64,000 nucleotides of DNA from Massilia rhizosphaerae (GTDB lineage Bacteria; Pseudomonadota; Gammaproteobacteria; Burkholderiales; Burkholderiaceae_D): NCBI RefSeq assembly GCF_016093545.1, contig NZ_JADKYX010000003.1, forward strand, positions 62,001 through 126,000. The letters are read 5' to 3'. The translations under genes were made by a program, and so were the position numbers. Below, piece after piece: positions 38,465-46,577 of the stretch. Under the pieces are notes generated by a model. It was given only the letters and a program-made list of their open reading frames with translations, was not told the DNA's origin and made no database searches. Within the stretch, counting starts at the first letter, position 1. The number at the start of each line of letters is the position of its first letter.

Positions 38465-41372
38465 GAGCGAAAGCGCCGCCCTGCACGAACGGTTGCCGCG
38501 GCTGGGCGCGCCCGGCGCGCGCGGCGCCGTCCACCTGGTGCGGTCGAACGAGGCCGCGTGGTTCGTCGAGCGCGGCGGCGTCGACGTGTTCCTCGTCGCG
38601 GCCGACGGCGCCGCGCCGGCCGGCGCGCGGCGCTACCTGTTCTCGGTGGCGGCGGGCCAGATCCTGGCCTTCCCGGCGATCGACGCCGCCGGTCCCGAAG
38701 TGCTGGCCGTCGTGCCGGCGCCGGACACGCACTACCACGTGATGCCGCGCGCGGCGCTGCTGGAGGCGCTCGCCGCCACGCCGTTCGGGGTGACCGTGAC
38801 GGCCTTGCTCGACCAGCTGGTCGCCAATATCGGCGCCGGCCTGCAGCGGCGCGTGCCGCCGGACAGCCTGACCCTGCGCGCCGGCGACCGCCACGCGGCG
38901 TCCGCGGGCGGGCTGACGCTGGCGCCGGAAACGCACGGGATCTGGGTCGAGCTGGAACGGGGCGAGGGCATGCTCGCCGAGTATTGCGCGCTGGCGCCCG
39001 GCCTGCCGCTGCCGGTGCCGCCGGGCACCCACGTGACCTTGGCCGCCGACGGCGCGCTGGCCAGCTGCGCCAGCGCCACGCTGGCCGCGCGCGCCGGCGT
39101 GGCGGCCTTGCTGGACGGCGCCGAGCGCCTGTTCCTCGTCCTGTTCGAGGCCGCGATCCGGCAGAAGCGCCGCGAGGAAGCGGAGGAGCTGAACCGGCTG
39201 CAGGCCAGGAGCGCGACCGGCAGCCGCCTGATGGCCGATGCGCTGGCCGGCCTGGCCGCGCTGTTCGGCGCCGCGTCGGATAACATCGGCGGCGCCGGCG
39301 GCGACCGCGTGCTGGCGGCCTGCCGCATCATCGGCGCGGTGCAGGACATCGCGTTCAAGGCGCCGCCGCCGCCGGCCGATCCGGGCGCGCGGCGCAACCT
39401 GGTCAAGGAGATCGCGCAGACGTCGAGCGTACGCACCCGCAACGTGGTGTTGAAGGGCGCGTGGTGGACGCACGACAACGGCCCGCTGCTCGCGCAAGTG
39501 GCGGCCAGCCGCGAGCCGCTCGCGCTGCTGCCGTCGCGCGCCGGCGGCTACGAGGCGGTCGATCCGGCCGACGGCACGCGCTGCAAGGTCGACCGCGAAT
39601 TCGCCGACACGCTGGGTCCCTTCGCGGTGATGTTCTATTCCGGCCTGCCGGCGCGGCGGCTCGGCCTGGGCGACATCCTCCGCTTCCTGGCGCGGGGACG
39701 CGAACGGGATCTCGCCACGGTGGCGGGGATCGCCCTGGCCAGCGCGCTGCTCGGGATGGCGATCCCGCTGGCCAGCGGCCACCTGTTCGACAGCGTGTTC
39801 CCGGCCGCCGACCACGTCCAGATGATCCAGCTGGTCGTCATCCTGTTCATCGCCAGCCTGGTGACCTTGCTGTTCGAGGCCACGCGGGCGCTGGCGATGC
39901 TGCGCATCGAAGGCAAGGCCAGCACCGACCTGCAGGCGGCGATCTGGGACCGGGTGCTGGGCTTGCCGGTGCCGTTCTTCCGCAGCTACTCGGCGGGCGA
40001 CCTGGCGACGCGGATCAACGGCGTCAACGAGATCCGGCAGATCCTGTCGGGGACCATGATCACCACCCTGGTCAGCAGCCTGTTCTCGTTGCTGAACGTG
40101 TTCCTGCTGTTTTACTACAGCGTGCGCCTCGCCTTCGTCGCGCTGGCGCTGGTCGCGGCGGCCGTCGCGTTCAACGTGGCGATCGGCCGCGCGCGCAGCC
40201 GGCTGGCCGGCGCCGGCGGGGAGCAGGCGGGCAGGGTGGCCGGCCTGGTGCTCGAATACCTGAGCGGCATCGCCAAGCTGCACATCACGGGCTCGGAGTC
40301 GCGCGCGTTCGCCAACTGGGCCGCCGCGTTCGCCGTCCAGAAACGCTGCGCGGTGCGCATCGGCGGATTGAACATCGCCGGCGGCGTGTTCTCCGCCGCG
40401 TTCCCGGTGACGGCCAGCGCCGCCATCTTCGCCTGCCTCGCGGCCACCCTCGGCGCCGGCGCCGGGAGCCGGCTGTCGACCGGCGACTTCATCGCCTTCA
40501 ACGCCGCCTGGACCATTTTCCTCGGCGCCGCGCTGGCGCTGGCGCAGACGGGGATCGACCTGCAGACGATCCGCGCCACCTACGAGCGCACCAAGCCGTT
40601 CCTCGAGACCGTGCCGGAAGTCGACCCGGCCAAGCCGCACCCGGGCCAGCTTGCCGGCGCCATCGAATTGAGCAACGTCCGCTTCGCCTACGCGCCGGAC
40701 GCGCCGCCCGTCCTCGACGATGTCTCGCTCGCCATCAAGCCCGGGGAATTCGTCGCGCTGGTCGGGTCGTCCGGCTCGGGCAAGTCGACCTTGCTGCGCC
40801 TGATGCTCGGCTTCGAGCGGCCGACGAGCGGCGGCGTGTACTACGACGGCCACAACCTGGACGAGGTCGACGTCGGCGCCGTGCGGCGCCAGCTCGGCGT
40901 GGTCCTGCAAAGCGGGCGCCTGATGAGCGGCGACATCTACAGCAACATCGTCGGCTCGACGGGCCTGACCCTGGACGACGCGTGGGAAGCGGCCGCCGCG
41001 TGCGGACTCGATCAAGACATCAAGGCCATGCCGATGGGGATGCATTCGCTGGTGAGCGACGGCGGCGGCACGCTGTCGGGCGGGCAGCGCCAGCGGCTCC
41101 TGATCGCGCGGGCGATCGTCAACAAGCCGCGCATCGTCTTCTTCGACGAGGCCACCAGCGCGCTGGACAACCAGAGCCAGGCCATCGTCAGCGCCAGCAT
41201 GGACAAGCTGCGCGCGACGCGGGTCGTGATCGCGCACCGGCTCAGCACGATCATCAACGCCGACCGCATCTTCGTGCTGGACAAGGGCCGCATCGTGCAG
41301 GCGGGCGCCTACGCCGAACTGCTGGCACGGGACGGCCTGTTCGCGGAGCTGGCGAAACGCCAGATGGTATGA
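38457..41372 (+). CDS. Second NHLM-type ABC transporter ATP-binding/permease protein
   Basis: A 971-residue ABC protein without a peptidase domain. The first 380 or so residues are a hydrophilic region whose start (AVHLVRSNEAAWFVERGGVDVFLV) looks like a beta-rich, cyclic-nucleotide-binding-like fold and includes a central coiled part. A six-helix ABC membrane domain at about 405-690 and an ATPase follow, with GSSGSGKST, TLSGGQRQRLLIARAI, IVFFDEATSALD and VIAHRLST. This long-N-terminal type always pairs with the C39 ABC protein in NHLM clusters. It may form a heterodimer with it or act in regulation. The ATG at 38457 is preferred to the TTG at 38451. Confidence 0.88.
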   Translation: MSESESAALHERLPRLGAPGARGAVHLVRSNEAAWFVERGGVDVFLVAADGAAPAGARRYLFSVAAGQILAFPAIDAAGPEVLAVVPAPDTHYHVMPRAALLEALAATPFGVTVTALLDQLVANIGAGLQRRVPPDSLTLRAGDRHAASAGGLTLAPETHGIWVELERGEGMLAEYCALAPGLPLPVPPGTHVTLAADGALASCASATLAARAGVAALLDGAERLFLVLFEAAIRQKRREEAEELNRLQARSATGSRLMADALAGLAALFGAASDNIGGAGGDRVLAACRIIGAVQDIAFKAPPPPADPGARRNLVKEIAQTSSVRTRNVVLKGAWWTHDNGPLLAQVAASREPLALLPSRAGGYEAVDPADGTRCKVDREFADTLGPFAVMFYSGLPARRLGLGDILRFLARGRERDLATVAGIALASALLGMAIPLASGHLFDSVFPAADHVQMIQLVVILFIASLVTLLFEATRALAMLRIEGKASTDLQAAIWDRVLGLPVPFFRSYSAGDLATRINGVNEIRQILSGTMITTLVSSLFSLLNVFLLFYYSVRLAFVALALVAAAVAFNVAIGRARSRLAGAGGEQAGRVAGLVLEYLSGIAKLHITGSESRAFANWAAAFAVQKRCAVRIGGLNIAGGVFSAAFPVTASAAIFACLAATLGAGAGSRLSTGDFIAFNAAWTIFLGAALALAQTGIDLQTIRATYERTKPFLETVPEVDPAKPHPGQLAGAIELSNVRFAYAPDAPPVLDDVSLAIKPGEFVALVGSSGSGKSTLLRLMLGFERPTSGGVYYDGHNLDEVDVGAVRRQLGVVLQSGRLMSGDIYSNIVGSTGLTLDDAWEAAAACGLDQDIKAMPMGMHSLVSDGGGTLSGGQRQRLLIARAIVNKPRIVFFDEATSALDNQSQAIVSASMDKLRATRVVIAHRLSTIINADRIFVLDKGRIVQAGAYAELLARDGLFAELAKRQMV

Positions 41373-41383
41373 GGACAAACACG

Positions 41384-42691
41384 ATGAAAGCCTGGATACT
41401 GATCTTCGCGGCCCTGCTGACGCTGGCCTCCTGCGACAGCGACACGCCGGCCCGGCAGCGCGCGCACCACCTGGCGGACAGCACGGGCCCCGTGACCGTC
41501 GCCGTGGCCTGGCCGCTCAAGCTGGGCAAGGCGTCGCTCGCGCAAGGCGTCGATCTGGCCGTGGAAGAGATCAACCACGAAGGCGGCGTGTTGAACGGGC
41601 GGCCGCTCAAGATCCTGTACAAGGACGATGCCTCGTCGCTGAGCAAGGGCCGCCTCGTGGCGCAGGAAATCGCCGACGATCTCGACGTGGCGGCCGTGAT
41701 CGGCCACCTGAACACCTACATCACCGTGCCGGCGTCGCAGATCTACGAACGGGCGGGCCTCGTCATGATCACGCCGGGCGCGAGCGGCCAGAAGCTCACG
41801 GAGCGGGGGGCGAAGCTGGTCTTCCGCAGCCTGCCGGGCAATCGCGACCAGGGCCGCCAGATCGGCGACTACGCTGCCGCCCAGGGCTATAAAAGCGTGG
41901 CGATCTACTACATCAAGAACGATTACGGGATCGACCTGGCGAACTATTTCGAACAGCGCGCCCACGAGCTGGGCATCACGATCGCGGACCGCCGTTCCTA
42001 CAACATGGGGGGCGACAACCATGCGGCCCTGCTGGCGGAATGGGCGGCATTCCTGAAGACGGATGCCGTGTTCCTGTGCGGCTCGCTGCCGGAAAGCGCC
42101 GAGATCCTGCGCGACGCGCGCGCGGCCGGCCTCAAGGTGCCCGTGTTCGGCGCCGCCGGCCTCGATTCGCCGGACTTGATCCGCCTGGGCGGCGACAGCG
42201 TCGAAGGCACGGTCGTCTTTGCGCTGTTCAATGCCGGCGACCCGCGGCCGGAAGCACGCGCGTTCAGCGCGCGGTTCCGCCAGCGATTCGGCACGGAGCC
42301 GGACAGCACGGCCGCCCAGGGCTATGACGCGGTGCGGCTGCTGGCGCACGCGATGAAGCAGGCCGGCAGCATCGTGCCCGCGAAAGTGGCCGCGGCGCTG
42401 CGCGGCACGCGCGATTACCGCGGCGTCACCGGCGTCAGCACCTTCAGCGCAACGGGCGACCCCGTGTCGAAACCGCTGGCCAAGGTCATCGTCAAGGGCG
42501 GCCGCTTCGTCTACTTCGAAAACAGCCCGCCAGCCGCCGGCACCGGTAGCCAATCCGGGTCGGCAAATTCGGGGTCAGAGCACATTTTCTCGAAAATTCG
42601 GGGTCAGAGCGTCATTTTTCCTGGTCGCGAAACCGCGTTTCGTCCGTCCGCCCGCGTGCGGGATAGCGGGTCGTTCTCTGCGGTGCGGTGA
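41384..42691 (+). CDS. LivK-like binding lipoprotein with a repeat-derived C-terminus
   Basis: A 435-residue lipoprotein. The signal ends in LTLASC (Cys17) and Asp follows at +2, which in many Proteobacteria keeps lipoproteins in the inner membrane. The fold is a branched-chain amino acid-type binding protein (VTVAVAWPLKLGKASLAQGV, EINHEGGVLNGRPLKILYKDD, AAVIGHLNTYITVPAS, AAGLDSPDLIRLGGDSVEG). No LIV permease genes are present. From about residue 394 the reading frame runs into the inverted-repeat element at 42566-42772, so the last 42 residues are foreign to the family and the original stop is lost. The ATG at 41384 follows GAGGA by eight bases. Confidence 0.83.
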   Translation: MKAWILIFAALLTLASCDSDTPARQRAHHLADSTGPVTVAVAWPLKLGKASLAQGVDLAVEEINHEGGVLNGRPLKILYKDDASSLSKGRLVAQEIADDLDVAAVIGHLNTYITVPASQIYERAGLVMITPGASGQKLTERGAKLVFRSLPGNRDQGRQIGDYAAAQGYKSVAIYYIKNDYGIDLANYFEQRAHELGITIADRRSYNMGGDNHAALLAEWAAFLKTDAVFLCGSLPESAEILRDARAAGLKVPVFGAAGLDSPDLIRLGGDSVEGTVVFALFNAGDPRPEARAFSARFRQRFGTEPDSTAAQGYDAVRLLAHAMKQAGSIVPAKVAAALRGTRDYRGVTGVSTFSATGDPVSKPLAKVIVKGGRFVYFENSPPAAGTGSQSGSANSGSEHIFSKIRGQSVIFPGRETAFRPSARVRDSGSFSAVR

Positions 42692-42772
42692 TACGTTCGC
42701 TCCCTCGGTGCAATTTCCATGAAATGTGCTCTGACCCCGAATTTCCAGAAAATTGTGCTCTGACCCCGAATT
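42566..42772. mobile_element. 207-bp inverted-repeat element with GGGGTCAGAGC arms (non-autonomous)
   Basis: Two direct copies of AATTCGGGGTCAGAGC (from 42566 and 42595) face two inverted copies, GCTCTGACCCCGAATT, ending at 42743 and 42772. The outer arms pair AATTCGGGGTCAGAGCACA with TGTGCTCTGACCCCGAATT. The internal 100 or so bases hold no gene. The layout is that of a MITE or REP-type palindromic unit dependent on a transposase in trans. Its left arm is read through by the upstream lipoprotein gene. Confidence 0.75.
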
Positions 42773-42884
42773 GCTGGTGAGGCGCGCTCTGCGGTCGTCA
42801 TGCGGCTATGCAGCACGCCTCTTGGCAGCCTGCTAAAATTGTGGGCTCGTACAAAACGCATTCATTTACTGAGGGGAAACAGAC

Positions 42885-43922
42885 ATGATCAAAGTTGGCA
42901 TCGTTGGCGGCACCGGCTACACGGGCGTGGAATTGCTGCGTCTGCTCGCTGCCCACCCCGAGGCGCAACTGACCGCCATCACGTCGCGCAAGGAAGACGG
43001 CCTGCCCGTCGCCGACATGTTTCCCTCGCTGCGCGGCCACGTCGACATCGCGTTCTCGAGCCCGGACAAGGCCGACCTGAAGCAGTGCGACGTCGTGTTC
43101 TTCGCGACCCCGCACGGCGTCGCCATGGCCCAGGCGCCCGAGCTGATCGCCGCCGGCGTCAAGGTGATCGACCTGGCCGCCGACTTCCGCCTGAAGGACC
43201 AGGCCACGTTCGAGAAGTGGTACAAGATCCCGCACAGCGCCCCGGAGCTGCTGGAAGAGGCCGTGTACGGCCTGCCGGAACTGAACCGTGACGACATCAA
43301 GAAGGCGCGCCTGATCGCCAACCCGGGCTGCTATCCGACCACGATGCAGCTGGGGTTCTATCCGCTGCTGAAGGCGGGCATCGTCGACGCCGGCAACCTG
43401 ATCGCCGACAGCAAGTCGGGCGTGTCGGGCGCCGGCCGCAAGGCCGAGATCGGCACGCTGTTCTCGGAAGCCAGCGACAATTTCAAGGCCTACGGCGTGC
43501 ACGGCCACCGTCACACGCCGGAGACGTCGGCCCAGCTGCAGCGCTACACGGACCAGAAAGTCGGCCTGATCTTCACGCCGCACCTCGTGCCGATGATCCG
43601 CGGCATGCATTCGACCCTGTACGCGCGCCTCACCCAGGACATCACGAACGAGGCCCTGCAAGCGCTGTTCGAAGAGCAGTACAAGGACGCGGACTTCGTC
43701 GACGTCATGCCGTTCGGCTCGCACCCGGAAACCCGGTCCACGCGCGGCTCGAACATGCTGCGCATCGCGCTGCACCGTCCGGACAACGGCAACACGGTCG
43801 TCGTCCTCGTCGTGCAGGACAACCTGGTCAAGGGCGCGTCCGGCCAGGCCGTGCAGTGCATGAACCTCATGTTCGGCTTGCCGGAAAGCACCGGCCTGAA
43901 GCAGATCGCGTTGCTGCCGTAA
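42885..43922 (+). CDS. argC: N-acetyl-gamma-glutamyl-phosphate reductase
   Basis: Third step of arginine biosynthesis, NADPH-dependent reduction of N-acetylglutamyl phosphate. 345 residues with the nucleotide-binding start [18 protein letters not shown], catalytic Cys149 in [17 protein letters not shown], and GHRHTPE with the active-site His. GAGGGG lies eight bases before the ATG. It is not in an arginine operon here; it stands between the repeat element and the bactofilin gene. Confidence 0.97.
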   Translation: MIKVGIVGGTGYTGVELLRLLAAHPEAQLTAITSRKEDGLPVADMFPSLRGHVDIAFSSPDKADLKQCDVVFFATPHGVAMAQAPELIAAGVKVIDLAADFRLKDQATFEKWYKIPHSAPELLEEAVYGLPELNRDDIKKARLIANPGCYPTTMQLGFYPLLKAGIVDAGNLIADSKSGVSGAGRKAEIGTLFSEASDNFKAYGVHGHRHTPETSAQLQRYTDQKVGLIFTPHLVPMIRGMHSTLYARLTQDITNEALQALFEEQYKDADFVDVMPFGSHPETRSTRGSNMLRIALHRPDNGNTVVVLVVQDNLVKGASGQAVQCMNLMFGLPESTGLKQIALLP

Positions 43923-44051
43923 GGATCGTCCGGCCCCCGGACCGCTCACCCCCTTGACCACAAGATACAGATCAAGGCGATAAGCGTTGGCAACGGTACA
44001 TTGACTGTTGGACAGGGTGACGTTTGGTCACGCAACGCACGGGGGACAATC

Positions 44052-44468
44052 ATGTTCGGTCGTAACGCAAAAAGCGAAATCGATAGCCTGATCGGTATAT
44101 CCGCACGCATCGAAGGGGATCTGGTGTTCACCGGCGGTCTGCGCATCGACGGTGAGGTGCACGGCAACGTCGTTGCCGCGGACGGCAACGACAGCGTGTT
44201 GATCGTTTCCGAGCACGCGCGCATCGAAGGCGAGGTGCGCTGCGCCAACCTGGTCGTCAACGGCTATATCGCGGGGATGGTATATTCGTCCGAACTCCTT
44301 GAATTGCAGCCGAAAGGCCGCATACATGGGGATGTCCATTACCGCCTGCTGGAAATGCACGGCGGCGCCCTCGTCACCGGCAAGCTGACGCATCAGCCCG
44401 ACGTTGCCGTGAGCGCCCCGGAACCCGTTTTCCACCTCGGCGTGGCGGCCGAAGGGGCTTCAGCATGA
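44052..44468 (+). CDS. Bactofilin family cytoskeletal protein
   Basis: A 138-residue protein with the bactofilin beta-helix (PF04519 type): IGISARIEGDLVFTGGLRIDGEVHGNV, with repeating short strands each turning on Gly, and then IEGEVRCANLVVNGYI. Such proteins polymerise without nucleotides and organise the envelope or chromosome. The start at 44052 follows GGGGGA; the upstream in-frame extension is not family-like. The argC-bactofilin-erpA order is common in Burkholderiales. Confidence 0.92.
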   Translation: MFGRNAKSEIDSLIGISARIEGDLVFTGGLRIDGEVHGNVVAADGNDSVLIVSEHARIEGEVRCANLVVNGYIAGMVYSSELLELQPKGRIHGDVHYRLLEMHGGALVTGKLTHQPDVAVSAPEPVFHLGVAAEGASA

Positions 44469-44522
44469 CTGGCGCCAACGGTCTATAATGGACGAAATCC
44501 GAATCCAATCAGGAGTTTATCC

Positions 44523-44894
44523 ATGAATGCAGTCGCCGACGTGCAAAACGCACAAGACACGATCCCCGCGCCCATCAACTTCACCGACAGCGCTGCCCAG
44601 AAGGTTGCCCAACTGATCGAGGAAGAAGGCAATCCCGACCTGAAACTGCGCGTGTTCGTGCAGGGCGGCGGTTGCTCGGGTTTCCAGTACGGCTTCACCT
44701 TCGACGAGATCGTGAACGATGACGACACGACGATGGAAAAGAACGGCGTCACCCTGCTGATCGACTCGATGAGCTACCAGTACCTGGTCGGCGCCGAGAT
44801 CGACTACAAGGACGACCTCGAAGGCGCCCAGTTCGTCATCAAGAACCCGAACGCACAGTCGACCTGCGGCTGCGGTTCGTCGTTCTCCGCATAA
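44523..44894 (+). CDS. erpA: Iron-sulfur cluster insertion protein ErpA
   Basis: An A-type iron-sulfur carrier of 123 residues that hands clusters to apo-proteins. The three conserved cysteines are in [11 protein letters not shown] and the C-terminal STCGCGSSF. The core [27 protein letters not shown] is typical. AGGAG precedes the ATG at good spacing. It would also supply cluster enzymes such as the radical SAM maturase, though no direct link is shown. Confidence 0.96.
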   Translation: MNAVADVQNAQDTIPAPINFTDSAAQKVAQLIEEEGNPDLKLRVFVQGGGCSGFQYGFTFDEIVNDDDTTMEKNGVTLLIDSMSYQYLVGAEIDYKDDLEGAQFVIKNPNAQSTCGCGSSFSA

Positions 44895-44938
44895 GCGTCA
44901 GCGCCCTTTGGCGCCCTTGGCGCCTCGACACCGAAAAC

Positions 44939-44967
44939 CGCCCCGGCATGCCCGGGGCGTTTTTTTT
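44939..44967 (+). terminator. Rho-independent terminator after erpA
   Basis: Stem CGCCCCGG with CCGGGGCG around CATGC, followed by eight T. Confidence 0.92.
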
Positions 44968-45121
44968 GCGTCGGCAAAAGTGTTGGATGCTGCCGTAATG
45001 ACAATCTAAACAATGGCTTATAGGCAATCGGCCGTAGTACACTGACCGCGCCGACGGCCGTCCGCCCAGCGCGGACGTGGCGGCAAGGAGACACACAAAC
45101 CGATAAGACGAGAGAAAAACA

Positions 45122-46564
45122 ATGTCGAGGGCACCCATCCTGCTCGGCGGTGTTACCGCTATCATCCTCGCCTGGGCCGGTGCCGCCCAGGCGCAGACGT
45201 CGCCCGCCGCGTCCGCCACGGCGCGCGTCGACGATGGTGCCGGCGCCTACCGCACGCAGCACTACCGCAACTTGTTCGCCGAACGCCTGGGCCTGAGCCC
45301 GCAAGAGACCCATGCGCGGATCGAGCATGCGTTCCAGCAACTCTTTCACGGCGACGGCCAGGAACAGCGCGTCTACTTCGAAACGGGGGCCAACGAGAAC
45401 GGCCCGCTCGCCTACGTCACGGACTGGGCCAACAACGACGTCCGCACGGAGGGCATGAGCTACGCCATGATGATTGCCGTGCAGCTCGGCAAGAAGCGCG
45501 AATTCGACGCGCTGTGGAACTGGTCGAAAACGTATATGTTGACGACCGATCCCGCCAACCCGTCGCGCGGCTATTTTGCGTGGTCGATGAACACGGACGG
45601 CACGCCGCGCGCCACCGGCGCCGCCCCGGACGGCGAGGAATACTATGCGATGGCCCTGTACTTCGCCGCGCGCCGCTGGGGCAACGGCAAGGGCATCTAC
45701 GACTACCAGCGCGAAGGGGACACCATCCTGCGCGGCATGCGCCACCATCCGGTCGTGACGGGCCTGCCGCCGTTCCGCATCCATCCGAACGACCCGCCAT
45801 TCGTCGAGCCGGACACGCCCTGGCCCAGCCCCAACAGCCGACGAGAGCAGGCGGCGGCCGACAAGGCCGGCAAGCCGTGGCCGCCGCACCGTCCGCGCCG
45901 CGAACCCCGCGCCGTGACCGTCGGCCCCATGGTCGACGAGGCGCATGCGATGGTCCGCTTCGTGCCCGAGACGTTCATTCCCGGCACCGATCCGTCTTAT
46001 CACCTGCCCGCGTTCTACGAGCTGTGGGCGCGCTGGGGCCCGCGCGAGGACCGCGCGTTCTGGGCCCGCGCCGCCGGCGCCAGCCGCGACTTCTTCGTGC
46101 AGACGGCCGACCCCGCGACGGGCCTCGGCCCCGACCGCGCCGGCTTCGACGGCACGCCGTTGAAGAACTGGGACGGCAGCCCCGGCACGTTCGGCTACGA
46201 TAGCTGGCGTACGATCAGCAACTGGTCGGTCGACCGCAGCTGGTGGAACAAGGACCCGCGCCAGCAGGCGCTGTCCGACCGCGTCCAGCATTTCCTGGCG
46301 TCGCAGGGCGTGGACCGCTTCGCCGACCGCTACACCTTGGACGGCAAGCCGCTGTCGGATCGCCACTCGACCGGCATGCTGGCCGCGGCCGCCGTCGGCA
46401 GCCTGGCGGCCACGCCGGGACAGGTGGCCGACGACTTCCTGCGCGCGCTGTGGAATACGCCCGTGCCGAGCGGCGAGCAGCGCTACTTCGACGGTATGCT
46501 GTATTTGATGAGCATGATGCACCTGGGCGGCGAATTCCGCGTGATCGATACAAACCACAAATAA
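45122..46564 (+). CDS. GH8 reducing-end xylose-releasing exo-oligoxylanase-like enzyme
   Basis: A 480-residue glycoside hydrolase with a signal peptide (cut near AAQAQT). The motif order follows the Rex branch of family GH8: DVRTEGMSYAMM with general acid Glu110, APDGEEYYAMALYFA with substrate-binding Asp170, DPSYHLPAFYELW, and FGYDSWR with the probable base Asp360. Enzymes of this branch remove xylose from the reducing end of xylo-oligosaccharides. It lies 13 bases before a GH3 gene, and the pair would finish xylan breakdown in the periplasm. Substrate is inferred from family resemblance. Confidence 0.88.
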   Translation: MSRAPILLGGVTAIILAWAGAAQAQTSPAASATARVDDGAGAYRTQHYRNLFAERLGLSPQETHARIEHAFQQLFHGDGQEQRVYFETGANENGPLAYVTDWANNDVRTEGMSYAMMIAVQLGKKREFDALWNWSKTYMLTTDPANPSRGYFAWSMNTDGTPRATGAAPDGEEYYAMALYFAARRWGNGKGIYDYQREGDTILRGMRHHPVVTGLPPFRIHPNDPPFVEPDTPWPSPNSRREQAAADKAGKPWPPHRPRREPRAVTVGPMVDEAHAMVRFVPETFIPGTDPSYHLPAFYELWARWGPREDRAFWARAAGASRDFFVQTADPATGLGPDRAGFDGTPLKNWDGSPGTFGYDSWRTISNWSVDRSWWNKDPRQQALSDRVQHFLASQGVDRFADRYTLDGKPLSDRHSTGMLAAAAVGSLAATPGQVADDFLRALWNTPVPSGEQRYFDGMLYLMSMMHLGGEFRVIDTNHK

Positions 46565-46577
46565 CAAGGAGATAAGC

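Noticed and set aside
42566..42772. Possible small CRISPR array
   Set aside because: There are only four copies, in two orientations, with unequal spacing and no cas genes; an inverted-repeat mobile element explains it better.
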